64,000 nt of DNA from Curvibacter sp. PAE-UM (GCF_001432305.1 NZ_KQ483358.1:186001-250000); one strand, 5' to 3'. Positions 1 through 9,198 are shown, numbered from the stretch's first letter. Numbers and translations: made by a program. The notes: generated from the letters alone by a model not told the origin.

Positions 1-1
1 G

Positions 2-610
2 AAGGTGCGCATGGGCACCAAAGCCCTGCCGCACGCCGGCCTCGGCGTGAAAAGTTATGCCTGGAGCACCTCACCGCTGCGTCGTTATACGGACCTGGTG
101 AACCAGTGGCAGATCATCGCCTGCGCGCGCCACGGCAAGACGGCCGCGCTGGCCGCGCCCTTCAAGCCCAAGGATGCGGACCTGTTCTCCATCATCTCGG
201 GCTTCGACGCCGCCTACAGCACCTACAACGGCTACCAGGCCACCATCGAACGCTACTGGACGCTGAAGTACCTGCAGCAGCGGGGCATCACCGAGCTGGA
301 AGCCACGGTCTTCAAGGACAACCTGGCGCGCGCCGACACCCTGCCACTGGTGCTGCCGGTGATGGGCGCGCAGGGCCTGCCGCGCGGCGCACGCGTGCTG
401 GTCAGGCTGGGCAACATCGACGAGGTAGCGCTGGACGTCAGCGGCACGGTGCTGGAGCGGCTCGACGCCGAGGCGGCCCCGATGGAAGAGGAGGAAGCCG
501 AGGACGCCGAGGCCGAACACCTGGCCGCCGGCCCCATCGCGATTGCGGTCGATGTCAACGAATCCGAGACGCCCGCCGCCGAGGCTTCAGGGGATAATCC
601 GTCCTCGTGA
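2..610 (+). CDS. RNB-domain exoribonuclease (RNase II/R family), C-terminal part
   Basis: This is the 3' end of a 3'-to-5' exoribonuclease; the 5' part lies outside the window and the reading frame is already open at base 2. The segment SPLRRYTDLVNQWQ, about 20 residues in, is the typical end of the RNB catalytic domain, where the Arg contacts RNA near the active site. A short beta-rich stretch follows (PRGARVLVRLGNIDEVALDV), like a degenerate S1 domain. The protein ends in an acidic tail rich in Glu and Ala. RNase II and RNase R cannot be told apart without the N-terminus. The stop TGA overlaps the GTG start of the next gene, so the two are probably co-transcribed. Confidence 0.85.
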   Translation, partial: KVRMGTKALPHAGLGVKSYAWSTSPLRRYTDLVNQWQIIACARHGKTAALAAPFKPKDADLFSIISGFDAAYSTYNGYQATIERYWTLKYLQQRGITELEATVFKDNLARADTLPLVLPVMGAQGLPRGARVLVRLGNIDEVALDVSGTVLERLDAEAAPMEEEEAEDAEAEHLAAGPIAIAVDVNESETPAAEASGDNPSS

Positions 611-1464
611 AACTGCGCAAGTTCAGCACTCTCGAATACGCCATCGGCATCTCCGTCGCCGTGCATGCGGTGCTGCTGACGGTGCGCTTTGTCGACCCCG
701 ATGCGATCGAGCGCGCCTTCCGCGACACGCCGCTGGAAGTCATCCTGGTCAATGCGCGCGGTAACGCCCGCCCGGACAAGGCGCTGGCGATTGCCCAGAC
801 CAGCCTGGCGGGCGGTGGTGAGGCCGAGCGTGGCCGCGCCACCAGCCCCCTGCCCTCGACCCAGCTCTCCGACAGCGGTGACACGCTGGAAGAGGAGTCG
901 CAGAAGCGGATGCAGCAACTGCAGAAGCAGCAGACCATGCTGCTGGCCCAGGTGCGCCAGCAGCTCGCCGCCCTGCCCCTGCCGGACCCCAAGCAGGCCA
1001 GGCCCAGCAACGAACAGGCCGCGCAGGAGGCCAAACGCCGCCTGCTGCTCAAACAGCTGGCCGAGATCGAGCGCCGCATCAAGCAGGACAGCCAGAAACC
1101 GCGCAAGCGCTACATCGGCCCCTCCACGCGTGAAGAGGCCTATGCCATCTACTACGACCGCCTGCGCCGCGCCATCGAGGACAAGGGCACCGAGAACTTC
1201 CCCGCCTCGGGTGGCAAGAAACTCTATGGCGAACTGACCATGGTGGTGACGGTGGACCGCCAGGGCCTGGTGGTCTCCACCGAGATCGCCGAGAGCTCGG
1301 GCAACCGTGTGCTGGACCGCCGCGCCGAAGCCATTGCCCGCGCGGCCGCGCCGTTTGGCCGCTTCACCCAGGACATGCGCAAGGAAGCCGATCAGATCGT
1401 GGTGGTCTCGCGCTTCAAGTTCTCGCGCAACGAAACCCTGGAAACGCGCCTCAGCGCGCCCTGA
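607..1464 (+). CDS. TonB C-terminal-domain protein (energy transducer TonB family)
   Basis: Predicted inner-membrane-anchored periplasmic protein of 285 residues. Residues about 10-28 form one transmembrane helix after a short basic cytoplasmic N-terminus. A long periplasmic stretch follows, with Gln/Leu/Arg-rich coiled-coil character around residues 95-165. A TonB-like C-terminal fold covers about 190-275 (LYGELTMVVTVDRQGLVV; VLDRRAEAIARAAAPFG). TonB family members couple the proton motive force to outer-membrane receptors, but no exbB or exbD is nearby and the usual Pro-rich EPEP/KPKP linker is missing. It may instead be a TolA-like or envelope structural protein. The start is GTG, overlapping the stop of the nuclease gene. 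Confidence 0.75.
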   Translation: MKLRKFSTLEYAIGISVAVHAVLLTVRFVDPDAIERAFRDTPLEVILVNARGNARPDKALAIAQTSLAGGGEAERGRATSPLPSTQLSDSGDTLEEESQKRMQQLQKQQTMLLAQVRQQLAALPLPDPKQARPSNEQAAQEAKRRLLLKQLAEIERRIKQDSQKPRKRYIGPSTREEAYAIYYDRLRRAIEDKGTENFPASGGKKLYGELTMVVTVDRQGLVVSTEIAESSGNRVLDRRAEAIARAAAPFGRFTQDMRKEADQIVVVSRFKFSRNETLETRLSAP

Positions 1465-1472
1465 AAACCGAC

Positions 1473-2204
1473 ATGAAAGCCGTGCTGCGCTGGTTCGTCC
1501 TGCTGCTCGTCGCCCTGCTGGCGCTGCAGCTCTTTTTCGTCGCACGCATCGCACTGATGGCGGTGACCGCCCCGCAGTCCACCACCTTCGAGCGCTCCGA
1601 AGCCTGGCGCATCCTGGGTGAGAATGGCAGCCTGCGCTGGCGCCAGCAGTGGGTGGACTACACGCAGATTTCCGACCATCTCAAACGCGCCGTGATCGCC
1701 TCGGAAGACGACAGCTTTGCCTGGCACGAAGGCGTGGACTGGGATGCCATGGAAAAAGCCTGGCAGAAGAACGCAGCGGCCGAGGAGCAGGTCACGAAGC
1801 TGGCGGCCAACGGCGCGCGCACCTTGCGTCCCCCCAAGATCGTCGGTGGCTCCACCATCACCCAGCAGCTGGCCAAGAACCTGTTGCTCTCGGGCGAACG
1901 CACCCTGCTGCGCAAGGGACAGGAGTTCGCCCTGGCCTACATGCTGGAGAAGCTGCTGAGCAAGCAGCGCATCCTGGAGCTCTACCTGAACCACGTCGAG
2001 TGGGGCGAAGGCGTCTTCGGCGCCGAGGCCGCGGCCCAGCACTACTACCGCAAGCCGGCAGCGCGCCTGAACGCCGGCGAAGCCGCGCGCCTGGCCGTCA
2101 TGCTGCCGCGCCCGCGCCATTACGAGAAGCTGCCCCAGTCACCCTACCTGGCCGATCGCGCCAGCGTCATCGCCGGCCGCCTGTGGCGGGCCGAGCTGCC
2201 CTGA
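1473..2204 (+). CDS. mtgA: Monofunctional biosynthetic peptidoglycan transglycosylase
   Basis: Glycosyltransferase family 51 enzyme that polymerises lipid II into glycan strands on the outer face of the inner membrane. The 243-residue protein has an N-terminal membrane anchor (about 5-27) and no transpeptidase domain, the normal MtgA layout. Family motifs are visible: [13 protein letters not shown] with the catalytic Glu, [42 protein letters not shown] with the second acidic residue, and [16 protein letters not shown]. It lies 8 bp after the TonB-like gene, and its TGA shares one base with the ruvC ATG, suggesting one transcription unit. Confidence 0.95.
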   Translation: MKAVLRWFVLLLVALLALQLFFVARIALMAVTAPQSTTFERSEAWRILGENGSLRWRQQWVDYTQISDHLKRAVIASEDDSFAWHEGVDWDAMEKAWQKNAAAEEQVTKLAANGARTLRPPKIVGGSTITQQLAKNLLLSGERTLLRKGQEFALAYMLEKLLSKQRILELYLNHVEWGEGVFGAEAAAQHYYRKPAARLNAGEAARLAVMLPRPRHYEKLPQSPYLADRASVIAGRLWRAELP

Positions 2205-2752
2205 TGCGCATCATCGGCATCGACCCCGGCCTGCGCACCACCGGCTTCGGCGTGATCGATGTCGCCGGCCACCAGCTGAGCTACGTGGCCAGCGGCACCA
2301 TCAGCACCACGCACCTGGCCCAGGGTGAACTGCCGGCGCGCCTGAAGGTGCTGTTCGACGGCATCCGCGAGGTGGTGGCGCGCTACCAGCCGCAGTCGGC
2401 CGCGGTGGAGATCGTCTTCGTCAACGTCAACCCGCAGTCCACCCTGCTGCTGGGCCAGGCGCGCGGCGCCTGTGTCACGGCGCTCGTCACCGCGGACCTG
2501 CCGGTGGCCGAGTACACCGCACTGCAGATGAAACAGGCCGTGGTGGGCCACGGCCGCGCGCAGAAGGCCCAGGTCCAGGAAATGGTGAAACGTCTGCTCA
2601 AGCTGCCCGGCCTGCCGGGCCCCGACGCGGCCGACGCGCTGGGCATCGCCATCACCCAGGCCCATGCCGGCGCCTCGCAGGCCCAGATCGCCAAAGCCAC
2701 CGTGCTCACACGCGGCACCAGCGGCATGTACCGGGCCGGGCGCAGCCGCTGA
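2204..2752 (+). CDS. ruvC: Crossover junction endodeoxyribonuclease RuvC
   Basis: Holliday-junction resolvase of 182 residues, acting as a dimer with the RuvAB motor at the end of recombinational repair. The four catalytic acids of the family are present: Asp7 ([10 protein letters not shown]), Glu69 (AAVEIVFV), Asp141 and Asp144 ([11 protein letters not shown]). The start ATG overlaps the mtgA stop (TGATG), which fixes the start. ruvA and ruvB are not in the window. The stop codon abuts, with no spacer, the stop of the convergent esterase gene on the other strand. Confidence 0.97.
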   Translation: MRIIGIDPGLRTTGFGVIDVAGHQLSYVASGTISTTHLAQGELPARLKVLFDGIREVVARYQPQSAAVEIVFVNVNPQSTLLLGQARGACVTALVTADLPVAEYTALQMKQAVVGHGRAQKAQVQEMVKRLLKLPGLPGPDAADALGIAITQAHAGASQAQIAKATVLTRGTSGMYRAGRSR

Positions 2753-3766
2753 TCAGCGCGGCGGGTTCCCGAAAAACGCCCACATGAGCTCGTTTGCGCT
2801 CACGGCCTGCGTGGGCGCTTCGCCGCGACGCTTGTGACCGCCGGGCCAGCTGTGCCCGCCTGCGTCCGTCACGCACAGTTGCACCTGGGTACCCTCCGCA
2901 CAAGGTGCGTAGCGCTCGCACCAGGCCCCGTCTTTTTCCAGCACGCGCTGGGGAGTGCGCGGGCAGCGGTTGCGCTCCACCCAGCGCACCAACGTCTCGG
3001 GCACCGAGCGGTAATCGGTCACCTGGGCCCGGTCCACCGAATCCGGCCCGGCGCCGCCCTCGTAGAGCACGTGCGTGTCGTTGCGCGCATGGATGTGCAG
3101 CACCGAGACCGGCTGGGCCGGTGTGCAGCTGAGCGTGTTGTCGGTGCCGGCTACCGCTGCAATGCCGCGGATCAGCCCGGGTATCTCGCAGGCCAGGCGA
3201 TAGGCCATCATGGCGCCATTGGACATGCCGGTGGCGTAGACGCGCTGGCGATCGATGTTGAGCTGGTGCATGACGCGTTCGAGCACGAGCCGGATGAAAC
3301 CGACATCGTCCACGTTCTCGTCGCGCGCCGCGCCACAGCAGGCACCGGCATTCCAGGTCGCGAGCATGCCGCTGCGAAAACGGCTGATGCCATTGGGAAA
3401 GACCAGCACCTGGCCAGCCCGCGCGGCATGGCTGAGCTGGCCGTAGTTCTCGTCCCTGGCCATGTAGTCCATGCTGCCGCCCCCGCCGTGCAACGAGAGC
3501 AGCAGGGGCGCCGGGGTGTCGCTGCGATAGCCGGGCGGCACGTGCACACGGTACAGGCGCGTGCGCCCGCCATGCTCCAGGCTGTAGCGATAGTCGCCGG
3601 GCGCGGTGATCGGCGCGGGCTGCGCCTGCGCCTCACTAGCCTGCACCTGCCTGCGTTCCCGCAGGCGCTCGCGCAAGGTCCCGTCCTGGGCTGCAGCACT
3701 CGCAGACAGCAACAGCGCCACCGTCAGCAAAGCGATCGGCCCGGCCTTCAGAAATACGGGTTTCAT
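2753..3766 (-). CDS. Secreted alpha/beta-hydrolase, PHB depolymerase / LpqC-type esterase
   Basis: Predicted exported esterase of 337 residues. A signal peptide covers about 1-26 (hydrophobic core AGPIALLTVALLLSASAAAQ). The hydrolase fold shows an oxyanion region (LLLSLHGGGGSMDYMA), the nucleophile elbow GMSNGAMMAYRLA with the catalytic Ser, an Asp in HIHARNDTHV, and a His in DAGGHSWPGG. Cys residues in NAGACCGAA and near the C-terminus may form disulfides. Relatives act on polyhydroxybutyrate oligomers, feruloyl esters or acetyl-xylan, so the substrate is open. A ribosome site AAGGA lies seven bases before the ATG. It is transcribed alone, converging on ruvC. Confidence 0.85.
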   Translation of the reverse strand: MKPVFLKAGPIALLTVALLLSASAAAQDGTLRERLRERRQVQASEAQAQPAPITAPGDYRYSLEHGGRTRLYRVHVPPGYRSDTPAPLLLSLHGGGGSMDYMARDENYGQLSHAARAGQVLVFPNGISRFRSGMLATWNAGACCGAARDENVDDVGFIRLVLERVMHQLNIDRQRVYATGMSNGAMMAYRLACEIPGLIRGIAAVAGTDNTLSCTPAQPVSVLHIHARNDTHVLYEGGAGPDSVDRAQVTDYRSVPETLVRWVERNRCPRTPQRVLEKDGAWCERYAPCAEGTQVQLCVTDAGGHSWPGGHKRRGEAPTQAVSANELMWAFFGNPPR

Positions 3767-3865
3767 GGCAATCCTTCACGGCTGAGCGCACCACCGGCTT
3801 GTCACAAACCGTTACGCACGCTAAATTGCAGTCATCGCCTAGCGTACCGCACCCAGGATGGCCGC

Positions 3866-4183
3866 ATGCTGAAGTTCTTCAAGTCCGCCCCCAAGCCGGC
3901 CCCGGCCAAACCGGCCCGGCCAGCGCCGTCGGCCCAGGCCCGTCCCGCCACACCGGCGGCGGCACGCACGGGCATGCCGCCCACACCGCCGCCCCTGCCC
4001 GAGGTGAGCGAAGGCAACCAGGAATCCGACTGGGCGATGTGGGAGGACTCGGTCGCCTTTCAGGACAGCCAGATGCCTTCTGCCTTCAACGAACTCGATG
4101 CCGTCAAGACGCGCGACGAGGAGGAGCCCAAGAAGAGCGGTGCACCCGATCCGTTTTCCACGGTGCGGCGCCGTGGCACCTAG
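3866..4183 (+). CDS. Hypothetical protein with Pro/Ala-rich N-terminus
   Basis: I do not recognise this 105-residue protein. It starts MLKFFKSAPKPAPAKPARPA, continues as a low-complexity Pro/Ala/Lys segment to about residue 45, then becomes acidic with aromatic residues (ESDWAMWEDSVAFQDSQ) and ends DPFSTVRRRGT. There is no signal peptide or membrane helix, so it is probably cytoplasmic and partly disordered. A weak purine-rich site (CAGGATGG) precedes the ATG. Its TAG stop overlaps the stop of the convergent small membrane gene, the two sharing the palindrome CTAG. The two-part composition and third-position GC support real coding. Confidence 0.6.
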   Translation: MLKFFKSAPKPAPAKPARPAPSAQARPATPAAARTGMPPTPPPLPEVSEGNQESDWAMWEDSVAFQDSQMPSAFNELDAVKTRDEEEPKKSGAPDPFSTVRRRGT

Positions 4184-4356
4184 GCAATGCGCTGCAGGAT
4201 GAGGACGGCGAAGAAGCCGAAGGCGGCGATGAGCGTCCACTTCAGCGTGACCAGGCCCCAGCGCTTGTAGCGCACCTGGCCGGTACCGGCGTAGAAGGCG
4301 AAGCAGACGGCTGCGCCGATCAGCGTCAGGAGGATGAGCCAGCGGAACAGCAGCAT
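4180..4356 (-). CDS. Small two-helix membrane protein (58 aa), downstream of lpxC
   Basis: A short gene on the lpxC strand with ATG at 4356 and TAG at 4182-4180. The product, beginning MLLFRWLILLTLIGAAVC, has two hydrophobic segments (about 3-22 and 36-54) joined by a basic loop (GQVRYKRWGL), which fits an inner-membrane hairpin protein. No domain is recognised. The start lies 15 bp after the lpxC stop, so it is probably co-transcribed with lpxC, which hints at an envelope role by context only. The frame is open over its whole length with GC-rich third positions. Confidence 0.7.
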   Translation of the reverse strand: MLLFRWLILLTLIGAAVCFAFYAGTGQVRYKRWGLVTLKWTLIAAFGFFAVLILQRIA

Positions 4357-4371
4357 CGCGTGATCCGACGC

Positions 4372-5295
4372 TTACCAGGCGCGCACCGGCTGCGCGAAGC
4401 CCTTGGGCGCCAGCTTCTCGTTGTCGAAGGTCACGGTTTCCCAGGCGTCGGTGCGCTGCAGCAGTTCACGCAGCAGCTTGTTGTTCATCGCGTGACCGGA
4501 GCGGAAGGCGCTGTAGCTGGCCAGCAGCGGCTTGCCGAGAATGTAGAGGTCGCCCATGGCGTCCAGGATCTTGTGCTTGACGAACTCGTCGTCGTAGCGC
4601 AGGCCGCCTGCATTGAGCACCTTGTAGTCGTCCATCACGATGGCGTTGTCCAGCCCGCCGCCCAGGGCCAGGCCGTTGGCACGCATCATCTCCACGTCCT
4701 TGGTGAAACCGAAGGTGCGCGCGCGCGCGATGTCACGCGAGTAGTTGTGCACGCTCATGTCGAACTCGACGCGCTGGCCGGTGGAGTCCACCGCCGGGTG
4801 GTCGAAGTCGATCTCGAAGCTGAGCTTGTAGCCGTGGTAGGGGTCCAGCCGCGCCCACTTCTGACCGGCGCCCACGCCCTCGCGCACCTCGATGGGTTTG
4901 GTGATGCGGATGAAACGGCGCGGCGCGTTCTGCAATTCGATGCCGGCACTCTGCAGCAGGAACACGAAAGAGGCCGCCGAGCCGTCGAGGATGGGCACTT
5001 CTTCCGCCGTGATGTCCACGTAGAGGTTGTCGATGCCCAGGCCGGCACAGGCCGACATCAGGTGCTCCACGGTGTGCACCTTGGCGTCGCCATTGGAGAG
5101 GGTGGAGGCCAGGCGCGTATCGGTCACCGCCATGGCCGACATCGGGATGTCCACCGGCTGCGGCAGATCCACCCGCCGGAACACGATGCCGGTGTCGGGC
5201 TGCGCCGGGCGCAGCGTGATTTCCACGCGCTGGCCGCTGTGCAGGCCCACCCCCACGGCACGGGTCAGGGACTTGAGGGTACGTTGCTGCAGCAT
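4372..5295 (-). CDS. lpxC: UDP-3-O-acyl-N-acetylglucosamine deacetylase LpxC
   Basis: Zinc metalloenzyme of 307 residues that catalyses the committed step of lipid A synthesis in the cytoplasm. Zinc ligands are His78 (HTVEH), His241 and Asp245 ([11 protein letters not shown]); the general acid-base is His268 (SGHAMNN). Glu77 and the substrate loop around LDGSAASF are also present. In many Betaproteobacteria lpxC directly follows ftsZ. Here a three-gene block separates them, and lpxC follows the GGDEF/EAL gene by 10 bp, so its transcription may depend on that block or on an internal promoter. Confidence 0.98.
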   Translation of the reverse strand: MLQQRTLKSLTRAVGVGLHSGQRVEITLRPAQPDTGIVFRRVDLPQPVDIPMSAMAVTDTRLASTLSNGDAKVHTVEHLMSACAGLGIDNLYVDITAEEVPILDGSAASFVFLLQSAGIELQNAPRRFIRITKPIEVREGVGAGQKWARLDPYHGYKLSFEIDFDHPAVDSTGQRVEFDMSVHNYSRDIARARTFGFTKDVEMMRANGLALGGGLDNAIVMDDYKVLNAGGLRYDDEFVKHKILDAMGDLYILGKPLLASYSAFRSGHAMNNKLLRELLQRTDAWETVTFDNEKLAPKGFAQPVRAW

Positions 5296-5305
5296 GGGGT
5301 CGATT

Positions 5306-7624
5306 CTACTTTCTCAGCCATTCCATGAAGGCGGATGCGGGCATCGGACGGCTGATGTGATAACCCTGCACTTCGTCGCAGCCCAGGGCGCGCAGGCGCT
5401 CCAGGATGGCGGCGGTCTCCACCCCCTCGGCCACCACACTCAGGCCCAGGTTGTGGGCCAGGTCGATGGTGGAGCGCACGATGATGGCGTCGTCCGCGTC
5501 GGTCTCCATGCCCATGACGAAGGACTTGTCGATCTTGAGCTCGTCCACCGGCAGGCGCTTGAGGTAGGCCAGGGAGGAATAGCCGGTGCCAAAGTCGTCG
5601 ATGGACAATTTGAAGCCCTGCTCGGACAGGCGGTTGAGCATGGCCTCGGCGCGCTGCGGGTCGTCCATGATGGCGCTCTCGGTGATCTCCAGGCAGAAGG
5701 CCGAGGCCGGCACACCGTGCGCCTCCAGCAGGCGGCCCAGGCGGGCGCTGAGTTCGAGGTCCAGCAGGTCGCGCGTGGACAGGTTGACCGAGACGCGCAA
5801 GCCCGCGGCGGCCGGCGTGGCCAGCAGGCGCGCGGTTTCCTCGAACATCCACAGCGTGAGCTGGCGGATGTAGCCGGTCTGCTCGGCGAAGGGAATGAAC
5901 TGCATGGGCGGCACCAGGCCGCGCTGCGGGTGCTCCCAGCGCACCAGGGCCTCGGCCGCGTGGGTCACGCCATCGGCCAGGTTCACCTTGGGCTGCAGGA
6001 ACAGGCGCAGCTCGCCCTGGTCCACGGCGCGGCGCAATTCGGTCAGCAGCGACAGGGTCTGCGTACTGGCCGAGTCATAGGCCGGGTCGTAACGCAAGGG
6101 CCCTTCGAGCTTGCGCTTGGCCACGTACATGGCGATCTCGGAGCGGCTCAGCAGCGTGTCCACGTCCTGCGCATCGGCCGGCCAGCAGGCAATGCCGATG
6201 CCCGCGCTCAGGTCCACGGTCTGCTCGGCAATGGCCAGCGGCACCTCCAGGCAACGTGCCACCCGGGCCGCCAGCTCGGTCGCCTGTGCCGGGTTGCCCG
6301 GCTCCAGCAGCAGGGCAAACTCATTGCCACCCAGCCGCGCCACCACACCCGACGCTTCACCCAGCACATCGGCCAGCTTGCCGGCCACGGTCTTGAGAAG
6401 CTGGTCGCCGAAGGCGTAGCCCAGCACGTCGTTGACGTGCTTGAAACGGTCCAGGTCCAGGGTGATGATGGCCAGCTCGCCGCCGACCCCGCTGCGGGCG
6501 ATGGACTGCTGCACCGAGTCGCGGAAGTTCTCCCGGTTGGGCAGGCCGGTCAACCGGTCCCAGTAGGCCAGGTGGCGGATCTCGGCCTGCTGCGCCGCGA
6601 TGTCCACGCGCATGCGGTCGAAGGATCGCGCCAGGTTGCCGATCTCGTCGTGCCGTTCGACGTCTTCCAGCGGCACGCTGTAGTCGCCACGCGAAAGCCG
6701 TTGCGTGGCAAACAGCAGGGAGCGCAGGGGCGTGGTCAGGCGCCGCGCCATCAGGCCGCTGCCCAGAGCGAAGAGCAGCACGCCACCCACCGTGATGATG
6801 GCCAGCAGGAGCTGCAGATTGCGGTAAGGCGCCACCACGTCGTCCATGGAACGCAGCAGCAGCACGCGGGTCTCGCCGCCGACGGCGTCGAGCCGGATCT
6901 CGCGCACCAGCAGGGTCGAGCCGCCGGCCTCCAGTTCACGGATCTCGCCCTTCATGCCCTGCAGCATCTGCAGTGCCTGCACAGGCAGGGTGCTGACCGG
7001 CGCCGCCAGGCTGCCATCGGCCCGCCGCACCTGCAGCACCAGTTGCACGCCGAGCAGGCGCTGCATTTCCTCGGCCAGCGGCGCCCCCACCGGAAAACCC
7101 ATCAGCACCCAGCCCACCACCAGCGGCGCGCGCATGGGAACCATGACCAGCTGGTAGGGTTGGCCATCCACCAACACGATGCGTCCACCCTGCGAGGGCT
7201 CGGCCAGGGCCGGCGCCAGGCTGGCCAGTGTGGCGGACAGGTCGGCGCCGGGGGTTTGCGCGCTGATGGCGCGCACGCGCAGGCTGGTGTCCAGCAGGGC
7301 CGTCATGGCCGCGCCGATGCGCTGGCCGTTGTTCTCCAGCGCCGAGGCGATGGTCTCCAGATCATCGGAGCTGACGGCGGAGCGGAAGCCGTAATCAGCC
7401 GCCAGCAGGGCAGCACTCTGGCGCAGCTTCTCGGCGTTCTGGTCGAGCAGGCGCAGCCACACCTTCTCGCCGGTATCGAATTCGCGCGCGATCTGCATGC
7501 GGGCGTTGCGCGCAATGCTGTCGCGCACCACGAAGAAGCCGGCCAGCTGCACGAAGAGCAGCAGCAGCAGCGAGAGACCGACCAGCCGGGTGATCAGGCT
7601 GCGCCGGTTGAACGAGAACGTCAT
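5306..7624 (-). CDS. Membrane GGDEF/EAL protein with degenerate GGDEF (GGNEF) and intact EAL
   Basis: Predicted cyclic-di-GMP phosphodiesterase of 772 residues. A transmembrane helix (about 13-33), a periplasmic sensor region (about 34-268), a second helix (about 270-292) and a HAMP segment (about 294-347) precede GGDEF (about 350-505) and EAL (about 525-770). The GGDEF signature reads GGNEF at 432-436 and no RxxD inhibitory site precedes it, so cyclase activity is doubtful. The EAL domain keeps EAL at 558-560, the NLS, ES and [11 protein letters not shown] motifs, and AEGVET, so hydrolysis is likely. The start overlaps the stop of the cupredoxin-like gene by ATGA, suggesting that the periplasmic partner and this sensor are made together. 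Confidence 0.92.
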   Translation of the reverse strand: MTFSFNRRSLITRLVGLSLLLLLFVQLAGFFVVRDSIARNARMQIAREFDTGEKVWLRLLDQNAEKLRQSAALLAADYGFRSAVSSDDLETIASALENNGQRIGAAMTALLDTSLRVRAISAQTPGADLSATLASLAPALAEPSQGGRIVLVDGQPYQLVMVPMRAPLVVGWVLMGFPVGAPLAEEMQRLLGVQLVLQVRRADGSLAAPVSTLPVQALQMLQGMKGEIRELEAGGSTLLVREIRLDAVGGETRVLLLRSMDDVVAPYRNLQLLLAIITVGGVLLFALGSGLMARRLTTPLRSLLFATQRLSRGDYSVPLEDVERHDEIGNLARSFDRMRVDIAAQQAEIRHLAYWDRLTGLPNRENFRDSVQQSIARSGVGGELAIITLDLDRFKHVNDVLGYAFGDQLLKTVAGKLADVLGEASGVVARLGGNEFALLLEPGNPAQATELAARVARCLEVPLAIAEQTVDLSAGIGIACWPADAQDVDTLLSRSEIAMYVAKRKLEGPLRYDPAYDSASTQTLSLLTELRRAVDQGELRLFLQPKVNLADGVTHAAEALVRWEHPQRGLVPPMQFIPFAEQTGYIRQLTLWMFEETARLLATPAAAGLRVSVNLSTRDLLDLELSARLGRLLEAHGVPASAFCLEITESAIMDDPQRAEAMLNRLSEQGFKLSIDDFGTGYSSLAYLKRLPVDELKIDKSFVMGMETDADDAIIVRSTIDLAHNLGLSVVAEGVETAAILERLRALGCDEVQGYHISRPMPASAFMEWLRK

Positions 7625-8220
7625 GGCAACACACCCGGCATGCGCACGGTCACGGCCAGCCGGCCTTCGGCCGGCACGCTCACGGCCTGGTCCAGCGCCG
7701 CCGCCCCCACGGGCAGGCCGGGATGCCAGCTGCGCAGGCGGTAGTTGCCCGGCGGCAGCTTGTCGAGCACGACCTGCCCCTGTGCTGCCGTGCGGCCGAA
7801 ATAAGGCGTGTCCACGATCACGATCCAGCCCACCATCTGGTCATGGATGTTGCAGCCCAGCACCGCGATGCCGGGCTGGTCGAACAGCACCGGTTTGGTC
7901 GGGGTGCCGATGTAGAGCTTGAGTTCGAACTTCTTGACCGGCGAGAAGGAATAGACATGGTGCCGCACCGTGTCGCGGTTGGGGAAGTCGACCTCGGTGC
8001 CGGTGGTCACCACCAGCACTTGCGGCACGAACTGCTTGCCGGCCTGCCCCATCTCGGCCTTCATGAGCGGGCGCACCTGGCGGCGCGCCTGCGGCGACTC
8101 CAGGAACACCACCGCGTCGGCCAGGGGCAGGCCGCTGCCCTGCAGCACGTCGACCACCAGAGTACCGGCACGCAGCGGCAGGGCCAACAGGCAGAGGACG
8201 ATCAGGCCCAGCAGACGCAT
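7621..8220 (-). CDS. Cupredoxin-like periplasmic protein ('methylamine utilization protein' type)
   Basis: Exported protein of about 199 residues with a signal peptide (about 1-18, LLGLIVLCLLALPLRAG) and a plastocyanin-like beta fold. Potential type-1 copper ligands are His87/His88 (DTVRHHVYSFS) and Cys123, His126 and Met129 (GCNIHDQMVGWI). The C-terminal part (LPPGNYRLRSWHPGLP) resembles a carboxypeptidase-regulatory beta domain. Database proteins of this kind are often named methylamine utilization proteins, but no mau enzymes are nearby. The ATG at 8220 is preferred; a GTG directly before it is possible. It ends in an ATGA overlap with the GGDEF/EAL gene, so it may be a redox or copper input to that sensor (inference). 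Confidence 0.8.
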   Translation of the reverse strand: MRLLGLIVLCLLALPLRAGTLVVDVLQGSGLPLADAVVFLESPQARRQVRPLMKAEMGQAGKQFVPQVLVVTTGTEVDFPNRDTVRHHVYSFSPVKKFELKLYIGTPTKPVLFDQPGIAVLGCNIHDQMVGWIVIVDTPYFGRTAAQGQVVLDKLPPGNYRLRSWHPGLPVGAAALDQAVSVPAEGRLAVTVRMPGVLP

Positions 8221-8230
8221 CACCGTGGCC

Positions 8231-9112
8231 TCAGGGCTCGATCGCCAAACCAGCCAGGGGCTCGCCCTGGCCGATCAGACCCAGCTCCGTGGCACGCCCG
8301 CTGGCCAGGTCCAGCCGGTACAGGCGGGTCTGCGTCTGGCCTACGGGTCGGGCCGCCAGCAGGGCCGTGTTGGCGATGTCCGAAATATCGAAGTGCGCCT
8401 CGGCCAGCGGGCCGGTGCCCAGCAGGCCCACGGTGCGCAACTGGCCCGTGTTGGGCGAGACCACCGGCTCGGCGCCTTCGGCCGAGCCCTGCATGAGCAG
8501 CGCGCCCAAGGCGCGGTCGATGGCGTAGTTGGTGGTGATCTTCTCGTTCTTCTGGTTGTAGGTGTAGGCCACGCCGGCCAGGTCCGGCGTGCGGCCGGCA
8601 TGGCGATCACCGGCCACGTAATGCAAGGCACCATCGAGCTGCAGGCCCGATTCGGTCGGGTTGCCGTCGACCACGGCATTCGTTTCGGGGTGCAGGCGCA
8701 GGCTCTGCGCGCTGCTGCTGACCACGCGGATGCGGTCGACCGTGGGGTTGAAATCGAAGCCGCTCACGCCCCCCTGGACCGGCCAGGGCGCGGGTGCGCT
8801 GGTTGCCACCGGCACCAGCCGGGCTTGCGCGGTGTCCACCGTGTAGAGCCGGCCACTGTCGGCCAGCGCATAGAGCACGCCGCGCGCCACGCGGTAATCG
8901 ATGCCGCGCACGCTGTCACCCGGGGCCAGGCCGCTGAGCGCACGACGATCGAGCACCAGCTGCGGCCGGTCGGCCTTGAAACGGATCAGTTCGTGCTGAC
9001 GTGTCACGGCATACACCGTGTCCTGGGGCAAGGAGGCCGTGGGCAGGGCACAGGCCGTGAGCAACAGGGCCAGGCCCGAGACCAGCGCGAGGAAGGGGCG
9101 TTGCGTTTTCAT
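8231..9112 (-). CDS. DUF4394 domain lipoprotein
   Basis: Predicted lipoprotein of 293 residues. The N-terminus MKTQRPFLALVSGLALLLTACA has a lipobox LTAC with the lipidated Cys. The rest is a repeated beta-propeller-like sequence typical of DUF4394 (VYAVTRQHELIRF, GVLYALADSGRLYTVDT, VSGFDFNPTVDRIRVVSS, LAGVAYTYNQKN). No biochemical function is established for DUF4394. The ATG at 9112 has a ribosome site AGGAG seven bases upstream; longer upstream readings would run into the ftsZ terminator hairpin. It is first in a tight three-gene unit: the cupredoxin-like gene starts 10 bp downstream. Confidence 0.85.
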   Translation of the reverse strand: MKTQRPFLALVSGLALLLTACALPTASLPQDTVYAVTRQHELIRFKADRPQLVLDRRALSGLAPGDSVRGIDYRVARGVLYALADSGRLYTVDTAQARLVPVATSAPAPWPVQGGVSGFDFNPTVDRIRVVSSSAQSLRLHPETNAVVDGNPTESGLQLDGALHYVAGDRHAGRTPDLAGVAYTYNQKNEKITTNYAIDRALGALLMQGSAEGAEPVVSPNTGQLRTVGLLGTGPLAEAHFDISDIANTALLAARPVGQTQTRLYRLDLASGRATELGLIGQGEPLAGLAIEP

Positions 9113-9198
9113 GGTGCACTCCTGGGTATCGATGGCGCCGCCGCCCGGCGCCGGGCCGGGCATCGGACAGCGCAGGCCGGCCCATCCTAGACCAAGTC

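Noticed and set aside
5027-7744. 905-codon open frame on the + strand opposite lpxC and the GGDEF/EAL gene
   Set aside because: Antisense shadow in GC-rich DNA; its translation is low-complexity His/Gln/Arg-rich with no domain, while the other strand has clear catalytic motifs.
7621-8220. Methylamine utilisation function for the cupredoxin-like protein
   Set aside because: The name comes from weak database labels. No mau dehydrogenase or accessory genes are present here.
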